From Bacteroidales bacterium (GTDB lineage: Bacteria > Bacteroidota > Bacteroidia > Bacteroidales > F082): DNA of 45,275 bases. How positions within the stretch are numbered: the stretch's first letter is position 1; every line of letters begins with the position of its first letter. The DNA is taken from assembly GCA_017428285.1 (NCBI GenBank), contig JAFRRE010000173.1:1-45275 (forward strand), in the 5' to 3' direction. The notes below the pieces were generated by a model. That model was not told where the DNA came from and ran no database searches. It saw only the letters and a list, made by a program, of their open reading frames with translations. Below, piece after piece: positions 9,318 to 19,200 of this stretch. The position numbers were made by a program, and so were the translations under genes.

Positions 9318-9992
9318 TTATTCCTCATCAACGAGAAACACAGCCACCTGACGGACACCACTGGCGCCAATGACCAAGGTCTGTTCGATGTCGGTGCTGC
9401 GACTTGGACCCGTGATGACAGTCAACTGCGAAGGTTTATCTTTGGCATATTTCCGTTTCACGGTTTGGAAAGCCGTCCTCATACCTGGGACAATCTGCTC
9501 AGTAGTGGCGTACACCAACAGGATATCGGGCAAGGCGTATGCCTCGCGGGTTTGCGTTAAGGCATCGGAAAGGACTATGCTACCCGTTTGAGCCACTAAG
9601 CAGTCGCAACCCATCAGGCTGACAAGCTTCTGCTTAGGCTCGCGTTCCTTGCTGTCGGTATGCGGGATACCATATCTGTCCAATAGGCTTTGCATCTCAG
9701 GGCTTGTACACCACAACGGTTCCCATCCGTTTTCGGGAGCCAACTGTTTGATGCATTCGGCAAACTCCGCTTCGCTCTCCAAATAGATGAAGATGCCGCC
9801 ATGTTCCTTGAAATTCTGCACAAAAGTGATTGCAGTGCCATCCTCCTCCTTGATGGGCACCCAAGTCTCGGTGCGTTGGTCGATGTCCTTAAACAAAGCC
9901 TCCTGCCGCTCGATGAGGGCATTGCGCACCTTGGCCAGCATCTGCTCCTTGAAGGTCGCGTCCTTGTTTTCTCCTTTGTTGTCCCAAGCCAT
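9318..9992 (-). CDS. LUD-domain (LutC/YkgG-like) protein
   Basis: A 224-residue cytoplasmic protein of the LUD family, which includes the lactate-utilisation protein LutC. The typical segments are TGSIVLSDA at about residues 135-143 and ITGPSRSTDIEQTLVIGASG near the C-terminus. No lutA or lutB lies nearby, so a role in lactate oxidation is not supported here. It starts five bases after the ftsH stop and is therefore the last gene of an rsfS-ftsH-LUD operon. The function in this setting is unknown. Confidence 0.85.
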   Translation of the reverse strand: MAWDNKGENKDATFKEQMLAKVRNALIERQEALFKDIDQRTETWVPIKEEDGTAITFVQNFKEHGGIFIYLESEAEFAECIKQLAPENGWEPLWCTSPEMQSLLDRYGIPHTDSKEREPKQKLVSLMGCDCLVAQTGSIVLSDALTQTREAYALPDILLVYATTEQIVPGMRTAFQTVKRKYAKDKPSQLTVITGPSRSTDIEQTLVIGASGVRQVAVFLVDEE

Positions 9993-9997
9993 GGCGT

Positions 9998-12028
9998 TTA
10001 TGCGTTTTCAGGTTGTTTTTCCGCAGCTTTCAAGGCAGCGTCTTTCAGTTTCTCATCCTCAGAGTTGTTCCAAGGACGCTTGCCAAAGATCTGCTCAAGG
10101 TCCTCACCAAAGATGACTTCCTCCTCGATGAGTTTGTTGGCCAGCTGCGACAAGCCTTCGCGATGTTCTGTCAAGATGGAGATAGCTTCTTGATAAGCCT
10201 TTTCGACGAGTTTGCTCACTTCTTTATCGATGGTCTCGGCCGTCTTCTCGCTATAGGGCTTCGTCAGGCTGTAGTCCTGTTGACCCGATGAATCGTAGTA
10301 ACTGAGGTTGCCGATTTCGTCGTCCAAACCGTAATAAGTTACCATAGCGAAGGCCTGCTTGGTCACCTTTTCGAGGTCGGACAAGGCTCCAGTGGAAATC
10401 TGGCCAAAAATCACCTGCTCGGCGGCACGACCGCCCAAAGTAGCTATCATCTCATGATACATCTGTTCCTTGGTGGTGATTTGGCGCTCCTCGGGCAGAT
10501 ACCAAGCTGCACCCAATGAATTACCACGCGGCACAATGGTCACCTTGACCAGCGGATGGGCATATTGCAGCAGCCAGCTCGTTGTGGCGTGACCCGCCTC
10601 ATGGAACGCAATGACCTTTTTCTCTTCGGGAGTGATGATCTTATTCTTCTTTTCAAGGCCTCCAATGATACGGTCAACAGCATCGAGGAAGTCTTGTTTG
10701 TCGATTTCTTCCTTGCCTTTGCGGGCTGCCATCAATGCGGCTTCGTTGCACACATTGGCGATGTCGGCACCTGAGAAACCTGGTGTCTGCTTGGCCAGAA
10801 AGTCCTTGTCGACATCGTTGCCGAGCTTCAAGCCGCGCATGTGTACCTCGAAGATTTCCTTACGGCCAACAATATCGGGCAACTCCACATAAATCTGACG
10901 GTCGAAACGGCCGGCACGAAGCAAAGCCTTATCCAAAATGTCGGCACGGTTGGTAGCTGCCAACACGATGACACCCGAATTGGTGCCGAAGCCGTCCATT
11001 TCGGTGAGCAACTGGTTCAATGTGCTTTCGCGTTCGTCGTTGCCGCCTGTGAGGGCACTCTTGCCACGGGCACGACCGATGGCATCAATCTCATCGATGA
11101 AGATGATGCACGGTGCCTTCGACTTGGCGTTATTGAACAGGTCGCGGACGCGTGAGGCACCCACGCCGACAAACATCTCCACGAAGTCGGAGCCTGAGAG
11201 GCTGAAGAAAGGCACATTGGCCTCGCCTGCCACCGACTTGGCCAACAAGGTCTTACCCGTTCCTGGAGGGCCTACCAGCAGCACACCCTTCGGAATCTTA
11301 CCGCCCAGTTTGGTGTATTTTTCAGGATTCTTCAAGAAGTCGACAACCTCCATAATCTCCACCTTGGCTTCTTCCAAGCCTGCCACGTCCTTGAAGGTCA
11401 CATTGACACTGGTGTTTTTGTCATAAAGCTGCGCCCTCGACTTGCCAATGTTGAAAATCGAGCCAGCACCGCCTCCACCGCCAATACCACGTCCCATGCT
11501 GCGCATGATGACCACCCAAATCACAATCAGGATAATAAAGGGCAGCCAGCCAATCAAGAAATCGGAGACCCAACTCTTTCGTTCCACATTGCTGATATAG
11601 ACCGGATCTTCAATTTCCTTTTCCTTCTGCACATTTTCCACCATCTCCTCGAAACGGCCAAGGTCACCAATACGATAGGTATAGCTTGGCGTTGGGGTAG
11701 TCCCTTTATCCGTAGCCGTCACCTCAGGGAAATACTCCGACAGACCTTTTTGGTTCAAGTAAATCTCGGCATCCTTGCCATTGACCAAATCAATCCTCTG
11801 AACTTGCTGCTTTTCCAGTAACTCGATAAGCTTCCCCTGATCGATATCTTCCTGCGGCATGCTTGTATCCCGGCCAAAGATATTCACACCGATGAGGACG
11901 ATTGCCAAAATGGCATAAATCCACATCCAATTGAACCGTCTCTTGCCATTAGGTTTTTGATTCGGTTGGTTGGGCTGAACAGGCTGGTTCGGATGGTTGC
12001 CAGCCCCTTTAGTCTCTTTGTTATCCAT
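9998..12028 (-). CDS. ftsH: ATP-dependent zinc metalloprotease FtsH
   Basis: A 676-residue membrane-anchored AAA+ protease that degrades damaged membrane and regulatory proteins. The N-terminus is Pro/Asn/Gln-rich. Membrane segments lie at about 33-52 and 156-176, enclosing a periplasmic domain. Walker A is GPPGTGKT (253-260), Walker B is IIFIDEID (about 308-315), and the second region of homology ends in RAGRFDRQ. The zinc site is HEAGH (476-480). I start it at 12028 (MDNKETKG) rather than 12061, which would overlap the rsfS stop and add an untypical leader. It lies between rsfS and the LUD gene. Confidence 0.97.
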   Translation of the reverse strand: MDNKETKGAGNHPNQPVQPNQPNQKPNGKRRFNWMWIYAILAIVLIGVNIFGRDTSMPQEDIDQGKLIELLEKQQVQRIDLVNGKDAEIYLNQKGLSEYFPEVTATDKGTTPTPSYTYRIGDLGRFEEMVENVQKEKEIEDPVYISNVERKSWVSDFLIGWLPFIILIVIWVVIMRSMGRGIGGGGGAGSIFNIGKSRAQLYDKNTSVNVTFKDVAGLEEAKVEIMEVVDFLKNPEKYTKLGGKIPKGVLLVGPPGTGKTLLAKSVAGEANVPFFSLSGSDFVEMFVGVGASRVRDLFNNAKSKAPCIIFIDEIDAIGRARGKSALTGGNDERESTLNQLLTEMDGFGTNSGVIVLAATNRADILDKALLRAGRFDRQIYVELPDIVGRKEIFEVHMRGLKLGNDVDKDFLAKQTPGFSGADIANVCNEAALMAARKGKEEIDKQDFLDAVDRIIGGLEKKNKIITPEEKKVIAFHEAGHATTSWLLQYAHPLVKVTIVPRGNSLGAAWYLPEERQITTKEQMYHEMIATLGGRAAEQVIFGQISTGALSDLEKVTKQAFAMVTYYGLDDEIGNLSYYDSSGQQDYSLTKPYSEKTAETIDKEVSKLVEKAYQEAISILTEHREGLSQLANKLIEEEVIFGEDLEQIFGKRPWNNSEDEKLKDAALKAAEKQPENA

Positions 12029-12053
12029 TTGTAAAAACTTGATTTTGAATCGA

Positions 12054-12431
12054 TTAATCATCGTTCGCCTTCACGATTCTCTCGGCATCGGCCCAAAGCT
12101 CTTCAAGTTTATAATAGCCTCGTGCCGATTCCAGGAACACATGGACGACGACATCCACGAAGTCAATCAAAATCCATTCCGTATTGTCACGACCCTCCAC
12201 ATGGTAGGGCTTGCTATGCGTTTTTTCAAAGACCAGTTCCTCCACCTTGTCGGCGATGGCATCCACCTGCGTCTTGGAGGGCGCGTGGCAGATGACGAAA
12301 TAGTCCGTCACGGCGGTGGTGATTTCCCTCAGGTCAAGGGTGACGATGTCCTTGCCTTTCACGGCTTCCATGGCCTCTATCGTTGCGGCCACAATTTCTT
12401 CAACATTATCGTTTTGATGTCTGATTCTCAT
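12054..12431 (-). CDS. rsfS: ribosome silencing factor RsfS
   Basis: A 125-residue protein of the RsfS/Iojap family. It binds the large-subunit protein uL14 and blocks subunit joining when nutrients are short. The family core is clear: DIVTLDLREI, TDYFVICHAPSKTQVDAIAD and WILIDFVDVVVHVF. It is the first gene of an operon with ftsH, and its -7 box is at 12451-12458. Length is normal. Confidence 0.95.
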   Translation of the reverse strand: MRIRHQNDNVEEIVAATIEAMEAVKGKDIVTLDLREITTAVTDYFVICHAPSKTQVDAIADKVEELVFEKTHSKPYHVEGRDNTEWILIDFVDVVVHVFLESARGYYKLEELWADAERIVKANDD

Positions 12432-12450
12432 AAATACGTAAAATAAAGTG

Positions 12451-12458
12451 CAAAATTA
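12451..12458 (-). promoter_or_regulatory. -7 box of the rsfS-ftsH operon
   Basis: Minus-strand TAATTTTG fits TAnnTTTG, 20 bases before the rsfS ATG. It is divergent from the kdsC box at 12500-12507. Confidence 0.55.
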
Positions 12459-12499
12459 AGCATTTTTACGTTATCAAATGGCATTTGACAAAAAAACCG

Positions 12500-12507
12500 T
12501 ATTTTTG
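12500..12507 (+). promoter_or_regulatory. -7 box of kdsC
   Basis: TATTTTTG fits TAnnTTTG, 20 bases before the ATG at 12527. Only 41 bases separate it from the divergent rsfS box. Confidence 0.5.
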
Positions 12508-12526
12508 AGCCTCAAAACAAGCCTCA

Positions 12527-13042
12527 ATGAACGAAATAGACTTCTCCCCTATCACCACCTTCATCTTCGACTTCGACGGTGTGATGACCGACGGTACCGT
12601 CTTCTGCGACTTTGAAGGTCATCCCCTGCGTGCCACCAATGTGAAAGACGGCTATGCGTTGCAACTAGCCTCCAAATTGGGCTATCATGTGGCCGTCATT
12701 TCGGGAGCCGTATGTCCATCGACCATCGTGCGCATGAACAGCCTTGGTGTCACCGATGTATTCACAGGCATCCCTGACAAGGTACTGAAGCTCAACGAAT
12801 ACATGCAGGAAAACGGCTTGAAGCCAGAGGAAATCATCTTCATGGGTGATGACATCCCCGACCTGCACGTGATGCAGTGCGTGGGTTTGCCCGCCTGCCC
12901 CGCCGACGCTGTGCCCGAAGTGAAAGCCATCAGCAAGTTTGTCAGTGAATGCCCTGGCGGCAAAGGTGCTGTTCGTGATGTAATCGAGCGTGTGCTCAAA
13001 GTACAGGACAAATGGATGACGGCGGAGGCCTATGCGTGGTAA
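12527..13042 (+). CDS. kdsC: 3-deoxy-D-manno-octulosonate 8-phosphate phosphatase (KdsC type)
   Basis: A 171-residue HAD-superfamily phosphatase of the KdsC type. It releases phosphate from KDO-8-P on the way to CMP-KDO and the lipopolysaccharide core. The HAD motifs are FDFDGVMTDG (nucleophile Asp15, Asp17), Ser in VISGA, a conserved Lys, and GDDIPD (about 107-112). The small, nearly cap-less size fits KdsC. It converges on pbpC with a copy of repeat A in the gap. A related substrate cannot be excluded from sequence alone. Confidence 0.88.
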   Translation: MNEIDFSPITTFIFDFDGVMTDGTVFCDFEGHPLRATNVKDGYALQLASKLGYHVAVISGAVCPSTIVRMNSLGVTDVFTGIPDKVLKLNEYMQENGLKPEEIIFMGDDIPDLHVMQCVGLPACPADAVPEVKAISKFVSECPGGKGAVRDVIERVLKVQDKWMTAEAYAW

Positions 13043-13048
13043 ATGCAA

Positions 13049-13073
13049 GGTCCCTGAGCTTGTCGAAGGGCCG
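13049..13073 (+). repeat. repeat A copy between convergent kdsC and pbpC
   Basis: Core CCTGAGCTTGTCGAAGG, one base different from the copy at 8944. It begins six bases after the kdsC stop and ends three bases before the pbpC stop, nearly the same placement as at the GIY-YIG gene. Confidence 0.88.
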
Positions 13074-13075
13074 GT

Positions 13076-15391
13076 TTATTGCACAACAATCTTCCTATTC
13101 AACTCCACCCCGTCCTCATCAACGCAACGGAGGCGGTAGGTGCCTTTTTCCACATCGATGGGCATCTGATGGTTGAGGCGGGTGGCACCGAGGAACTCAT
13201 CGTTGAGGTTCCAATAGATGGTCTTCTGTGGGTTGCGGTGGGCAATCTCAAAGATGACCTGCTGACGGTCGCCACGGATGCCGATGGGGATGCTCACCTT
13301 GGCATCGCTTTTGGGATAGACAAAAGCCATCACCTCGTCGGGATGGGCTGTGCCACAGCCTGGATAAAAGGCGGGCAAAGGCCTGAACAAAGGCGAATGC
13401 TTCTTATAGAACCACTCCATCACGGGCGGCAACACATAATACACCTCGTAATTCTTCTGGTCAACGGGATAACAATCGGGACGCACTTGATACTGGCGCG
13501 ACTCATCCAAAAACACCTTTTTATGATAGGGACACACGCCAGTCTGGTTCTCCACATTGGGCACACGAATCTTCTTAGTCGATGGGCAGTACTCCGACTT
13601 GGGATAGCCCGACTCAGCACATACCTCAACCTCAAGACTCTCTGGGGTGTTGGCGGGATAACGGTAGCTGTCGTTCAGCTTGCCGATCACATCGAACAAA
13701 ATGGGAGCCGCCACACCCACTCCCGTCAGTCCGGGACGACCCTCACCGTCGGAGTTGCCTACCCAAACACCCACCACATAGTGGTCGGTGAGGCCCACGG
13801 CCCATGCGTCCTTGAAACCGAAGCTGGTGCCCGTCTTCCAAGCCACCTGCTTCGATGAGGCAAAACCGCCCCACCCTATCTGGCTCGTAGGACGCGTCAA
13901 GCCTTGCATCACATGAAAGGTCTCGGCGATGGCCTCGGCTGAGAATGGAGATTCCTTCTCATCAATCTTTGCATCATAGCTTTCATTCACATGAACGGCC
14001 AGCTTGCGTCCCATCTTGGCGTAAGCATTGGTGATGTCGTAAAGCGAGGCCTCGCCACCACCCACGATAAGCGAAAGGCCGTAATGCTCCGCATCGAAGA
14101 CGATGCCTTTCAGCGGCAGCTGCTTCAACAGAGCATGAAACCGCTGCTGACCATACTCACGCAACAGATGAACGAAAGGCGCGTTCAACGAGTTCTGCAA
14201 GGCCTTGTCGGCGGGCACCGCACCCCAATACTCACCACTGTAGTTCTTCGGCGTAAAGCCAGAAAGGCTCATCGGAATATCGGGCAGGACCATCTCGGGA
14301 AGCAAGGTGCCTTCATCCAACATGGCAGCAAAAAGGAAAGGTTTCAAGATGCTGCCTGTTGAGCGTTGCGCCTTCACCATGTCGACCATGGCCGCATCGG
14401 AGGCATCGCTGTTATTACCCACATACGCGATAATCTCATCATTCAGATAATCAACGACATATACCGCTGCATTATCGATGTTGTTCATCACATTGGACTC
14501 ATGATGGCGGTGCATGAGATCTAATACCGAACGCTGCAAGTTGTAGTCAAGGGTGGATGAGATTTGTTGTCCATGATTCTGTTTGTCTTGGTCGCTGAGG
14601 TAATGATAGGCCAGCATGGGCATGTCGAAAGGCTTGTCGGGGATGTTCTCCATCATAGCCAACTCGGCATCTTCCTCCGAGAGCTCGGGAGCATGAAACC
14701 GCCTTGGGATATAGGCTTTGGCATTCGGCATACGCTTCAATAACTCATCGCGTTTCTGCTCCAAGCGGTCGCGGGAACGACCTGGGTGAATCAGTGCCGG
14801 AGAATTGGGCAGTACGGCAAGGGTGGCTGCCTCACCCCAAGAGAGCTCATCGGGTGTGGTGTGGAAATAACGCCATGCTGCCGCGTCGATGCCAACTACA
14901 TTGCCCCCAAAGGGCGCGTTGGCGGCATACATATTAAGGATAGACCTCTTGGAGTAGTGCAGTTCCAGTCGCATGGCCAAGATGACTTCCCAGAACTTCT
15001 CGGCATAGGTCCGAGGTGGGTTATCGCGCGACATGCGCACCACCTGCATGGAAATGGTGCTACCGCCGCGTACCACTTCGCCTGCTTTCATGTTATCAAT
15101 AAACGACTTCACAAAAGCCACAGGATTGAAACCCGGATGGAAGAAAAACCATCGGTCTTCGTATTCCAAGAGGCAGGCCACATATTTCGGTGAATAGTTG
15201 TTGGTGGCAGGGAAGCGCCACTGTCCGTCGTCGGCAATCTTCGCGCCGAGTAATTCGCCGTTCTTCGCCGTCAAGACCGTCGAATAGGGCTTGTCGAAAC
15301 GCGGCACGGGGATGCACAAAAAGGCAATGAAAAGGCCCACGATGGTTATTAGAACTATCTTAGCTTTTCTATGTTTTACAGGCTTTTTCAT
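13076..15391 (-). CDS. pbpC: penicillin-binding protein 1C
   Basis: A 771-residue bifunctional peptidoglycan synthase. A membrane anchor lies at about 11-29. The glycosyltransferase domain has EDRWFFFHPG (Glu78 catalytic) and RGGSTISMQ (about 108-116). The transpeptidase domain has SILK (346-349), SLN (400-402) and KTGT (518-521), so both activities look intact. The C-terminus is the PBP1C-specific domain. I start it at 15391 because AGAGGA precedes that ATG; the longer frame from 15439 begins inside a REP-like palindrome. It normally pairs with an alpha-2-macroglobulin gene, here separated from it by an inserted transposase. Confidence 0.95.
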   Translation of the reverse strand: MKKPVKHRKAKIVLITIVGLFIAFLCIPVPRFDKPYSTVLTAKNGELLGAKIADDGQWRFPATNNYSPKYVACLLEYEDRWFFFHPGFNPVAFVKSFIDNMKAGEVVRGGSTISMQVVRMSRDNPPRTYAEKFWEVILAMRLELHYSKRSILNMYAANAPFGGNVVGIDAAAWRYFHTTPDELSWGEAATLAVLPNSPALIHPGRSRDRLEQKRDELLKRMPNAKAYIPRRFHAPELSEEDAELAMMENIPDKPFDMPMLAYHYLSDQDKQNHGQQISSTLDYNLQRSVLDLMHRHHESNVMNNIDNAAVYVVDYLNDEIIAYVGNNSDASDAAMVDMVKAQRSTGSILKPFLFAAMLDEGTLLPEMVLPDIPMSLSGFTPKNYSGEYWGAVPADKALQNSLNAPFVHLLREYGQQRFHALLKQLPLKGIVFDAEHYGLSLIVGGGEASLYDITNAYAKMGRKLAVHVNESYDAKIDEKESPFSAEAIAETFHVMQGLTRPTSQIGWGGFASSKQVAWKTGTSFGFKDAWAVGLTDHYVVGVWVGNSDGEGRPGLTGVGVAAPILFDVIGKLNDSYRYPANTPESLEVEVCAESGYPKSEYCPSTKKIRVPNVENQTGVCPYHKKVFLDESRQYQVRPDCYPVDQKNYEVYYVLPPVMEWFYKKHSPLFRPLPAFYPGCGTAHPDEVMAFVYPKSDAKVSIPIGIRGDRQQVIFEIAHRNPQKTIYWNLNDEFLGATRLNHQMPIDVEKGTYRLRCVDEDGVELNRKIVVQ

Positions 15392-15416
15392 CTCATTCCT
15401 CTTTGATTTTGATTTC

Positions 15417-15466
15417 CGAATTACAAATTCGTGTCTCACTGTGGCCGAATTGCAAATTCGCCCAAA
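15417..15466. repeat. REP-like doublet 1, left of the RAYT
   Basis: Two short palindromes: CGAATTACAAATTCG (15417-15431) and CGAATTGCAAATTCG (15446-15460), each with 6-base arms around a 3-base loop. They are separated by 14 bases containing CTCACT. The layout matches the doublet at 16119-16166. Confidence 0.85.
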
Positions 15467-15490
15467 CTAAAGGCCAAATGTGTTTGATGT

Positions 15491-15539
15491 TCAGCCGCAT
15501 TTGCAATGCGGCTGAGTCGAGTATAAGGATTTGTAATCC
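15491..15539. repeat. REP-like doublet 2, left of the RAYT
   Basis: A perfect palindrome with 11-base arms (15491-15501 and 15505-15515, TCAGCCGCATT, loop TGC) is followed by GGATTTGTAATCC (15527-15539). The linker GAGTATAAG is the reverse complement of the one in the right-hand doublet, so the two doublets face each other across the transposase gene. Confidence 0.85.
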
Positions 15540-15552
15540 GATTCATCATAGC

Positions 15553-16086
15553 TCAACTTATCAATTCAACATTCAACAATCCTTTTTCGCCCGCATAATT
15601 CAACGCCGAACTATATAAATAATCCTCTGGCTTCGCCACAATTTCAGCTCTAACAGGATTTTGGTGAATGTAGTTCAACTTTTGCATCAGGAATTCCATA
15701 GTATAGATTTCCTCGACATGGTTTCCTTCTTGCCAAAACCTGTAGTTCTTGATGCGTTTATCGTTTGCCCCTGCAAACCAAAACCTGTCAAGAAGCCATT
15801 CGCGCCGGCTTTCGTGTTCATCCTGTTCCAACGCTTTTAATAGCTTTTTGTTCGTAAACTTCTTGAAATCACGCAACACATCGCCCACCGTAGTGTCGTC
15901 GTTGGTATTAACAATCATGTGAAGGTGATTCGACATCAACACCCAAGCATAGATAATCAATCCCTTATGAGATTGGCAATAGGAAAGTGAATCAACAATG
16001 ATATGCCTATTACTTGGTCGCGTGAAGATGTCAACCCAATCAATCACCGTTGAAGTCGTGAAATACAATACTCTTGTCAAGTTCAT
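15553..16086 (-). mobile_element. REP-associated tyrosine transposase (Y1/IS200-like, RAYT type)
   Basis: A 177-residue HUH single-strand transposase. The metal-binding HLH is His54-Leu-His56 within MSNHLHMIV. The catalytic Tyr139 lies in KLNYIHQNPVRAEIV, a hallmark of the RAYT group. It carries no accessory gene or IS ends, but REP-like palindromes lie on both sides (15417-15539 and 16119-16166), as expected for a RAYT and the short repeats it maintains. It lies between pbpC and the alpha-2-macroglobulin gene, which are usually adjacent. The frame is intact, so it may be active. The family call is firm; the link to these palindromes is inference from position. Confidence 0.88.
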
Positions 16087-16118
16087 CCTATTATCTTCTT
16101 ATCTTTGTTAGTAGTTTT

Positions 16119-16166
16119 CGAATTACAAATTCTTATACTCACTATGGGCGAATTGCAAATTCGCCC
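16119..16166. repeat. REP-like doublet 3, right of the RAYT
   Basis: CGAATTACAAATTC (16119-16132), a linker with CTTATACTCAC, then a perfect palindrome with 9-base arms GGGCGAATT/AATTCGCCC around GCA (16146-16166). The last half, followed by AAACT, also occurs at 15446-15468. Confidence 0.85.
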
Positions 16167-16212
16167 AAACTGAATCATCAACGGGTGCAAAAATAACAAA
16201 TTCCAAATTATT

Positions 16213-16252
16213 AAGCCGCAGCTTCTTCTTTAATACGAAGAAACTGCGGCTT
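16213..16252 (-). terminator. hairpin after the alpha-2-macroglobulin gene
   Basis: Arms AAGCCGCAG and CTGCGGCTT, extended by CTTCTTC/GAAGAAA, form a long stem 22 bases beyond the stop codon. The T run is better on the plus strand (TTTTCT), so it may act both ways. Confidence 0.6.
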
Positions 16253-16273
16253 TTCTATCAACTACAAAACCTC

Positions 16274-19200
16274 TTACTTCACCACGCACCCTCTGGCCGG
16301 GATCTGGTAATAAATCTCGTCGTTGTACATGTCCTCGCAACGGATGGCAGGAATCATGTAGTTGCCCTCGTAGGTGGCGTTGACCTTTAGCGTGAAGGTC
16401 TTCTTGTCGCCAGGATAGAGGTCGAAGTAGAAGTAAGCACGGTCGTCACGCAGGTCGAGGTGCTTGGCGCCTTCGTTGCCCGTCATGTCGCCCATCAGGC
16501 GGTCGTTGACCAACTCCCAACCCGAAGGCAGGTAGTACGACAGTGCCAGCTCGGTGACTTTCCACTCGCTCGGATTCTGGACCGTGATCTGCACGCGCAG
16601 GTCTGTACCGGCATTCAACGAAGTCAAGTTGGCAGAAGCACCGCTCTTGTCGAAGTAGTTCACCGACATCTTAATCAGGTTGCCGGATTCGTTCATATCG
16701 TATTCAGCGACCGAGGTCTTGGTGTAGAGGTTGGCCACCATCTTGTGGTCACCGTTGTTCTTGATCTCGATCGTGTTACCGCCCAGCTTCGGTGTGTAGC
16801 CAAAGCCTACCGAAGCCATATTGGTGTTCAGCGTACGCTCCTCGCCGTTCACCTTGACGGTAGCAGAGAGACCAGAATTGACGACATTCATCTTTTCGGC
16901 ATACTTACCCAAGACAAAGAGTGCGAAAGCTGTCGACTGGGTGTCCACATAATGGCGTGAGCTCATCATGCGACACACATTATTGACATTATTCTGCACC
17001 GTCTGATTATCGACATCGCAGAGCATCTGAGCATAGGTAAAGAAGGCCAAGTCGCGGATATCGGAGCCGAAGGATGTGTAGTAGTCTGACATCACCTGAC
17101 CCTCGGTCACGGTGGGCAACAGGTTCTGCGCGATGCTGGTCTTACCCGTCTGGGCAAAGGCAGCAGCAGACAATGCCTTTGTCAAGTCATAATGCATCTC
17201 AAGCTCCTTGAAGCGGTTCATGGCACCCATCTCAGGCTTGCCAGCCAAGGCAAGCACGAAGAGACGGTAAGCTTGGATGGTCTCGCCCCACTTGTAGTCG
17301 ATGTTGTTCTTCCACTGCTTGGCGCGGTCGGCCTGATAGCTCAGCAGACCGTCGATGAAGTATTGCGGCACATTGTAGCCTTGCTTATTGGCCTCAACCA
17401 AGAAATGCAGGGCATAAATCTCAGTCCAAGCGTTGGAGTAATTGCCACCAGGCCAGTTAGTCATCGAGTTGTCGGACTTCTGGTACGACTTCAGGTTGAT
17501 GATAGCTGTCTCCACATTGTTCTTCATCTCTTCCTTGGCCTTGTCGTCAAGTTGGATGAAATAGTTCAGGTAGAGCTGCGGGAAGGCCTTCGAGGTCGTC
17601 TGTTCGAGGCAACCATGCGGATAACCCAACAGGTAGTCAATACGGCCGAAGAGGTCGATGGGCAAAAGCGATGACACAGTGACATTGCCTTGCTGCGTGC
17701 CATCCATACCCTCCAAGTTGAACGGTACAGTCACCGTCTGACCAGCCTCGATGTCCTTAGTGATGGTGTTGCGACGCTCGGCGTATGGCATACGGATAGG
17801 CATCTGCGTCGACGACTCGGCGGTGTAACCCTCACCCGTCACCGACACATTCAGCTCGGCGTTACCCAAGGTCTTGGGGATGGTCGTCCTTACGGCCACC
17901 AAACCTTCACCGTTGCCATCAATCTTCACTGAAGTTGGCATAGCATCCACGGGGTTGAGGTTCTTATTGTTGAACTTGACCTCCAAGGTCTTGTTCTTCA
18001 TCGTGGGAGCCTGCACCTGTACCTTGAGATTAAGCTCATCGCCAGGAGCCACCACACGCGGAGCGGAGGCATAGAGGTTGATCGGGTCGACCACAGTCAT
18101 GCGTTTGTCGGACGAACCGAAAGCCTTGCCTTTACCCTTGGCCACCACCATAAAGCGCAAGGCACCGGAACATTGCGGCACCTCGAAGCTGTGGGTGTTG
18201 GCATCGCCAGCCTTCAACTCGAAAGGTCCTAAAGTGACTGCATAGGCCTTGAAGCGCTTGTCTAAGGTGACTTCCTGGTTGAGGACACCGTCACCACCGA
18301 TGGCGTAAACCGAGCCCAACTCGCCGCTGAACGCATCGACAATGCTGGCGTAGTTGTCCCAAGTGCGCACGCTCAAAGCCTGCTTGCTGTTGAAGTAACC
18401 ATAAGGATTCGGAGTGGAGAAATTGGTTAGGCCGAGGATACCTTCGTCGACGATGGCCAAAGTATAGGTCATGGCTTGTCCGGCGGCTTCGCTCACCTTC
18501 ACATCAATCTTTTTCTTCGTGTTGGCCGTTTCGGGGATTTGGATGTTGGGCTGCAATTGCAGTTTCTTGTTCTCCACCTTCACGGGTACCACGCCATAGA
18601 GACGGATCGGCAGGTCGTTGTTGGCGTCATGCGGCTGAATCAGGGCCACATAAACATAGACATTCGGAATCATTTCCTCAGTAGTCGTGATTTCCACCTT
18701 GCCTTCTTCACCGAGGTTCTCCACCAACATGGTTTGCAGCACCTTGTCGTTGGCTTCTACCGTGACAAGAGCCTTGGCCTTGTCGTTGGCAGGGAAGGTA
18801 ACCACCATCTTCTCGCCTACCTCGTAACTCTCAGCTGTTGTCTTCAGCGAAAGCTGGGCAGGAGCACCCGAAGCAGATGAAGAGTGACCATAACCCCAGT
18901 CGAAGTTGATGACCTTGGCGAAGGTATGTCTACCCTGTTTGTCGTTGACAATGAAGAGGTAGCTACCCCATTTCTCGTTCGGGATGTTGAAGGTCACCGA
19001 AGTGGTGCCGTTGCAGGTCAGGCTGCCATTCTGATAAGGGGCCTTATAAGTGCCTGAAGCATAGCGTTGCAGGCTGTATTCATCCTCGCTCGACCACCAC
19101 CAGTAATAATCCAGCTTATAAAGGGCATAGTCCAAAGCGACCGACGACTTGCAAGCCGTGCCATTCTCATTGACCATGGCGATGTTGAACTTCCAGTCCT

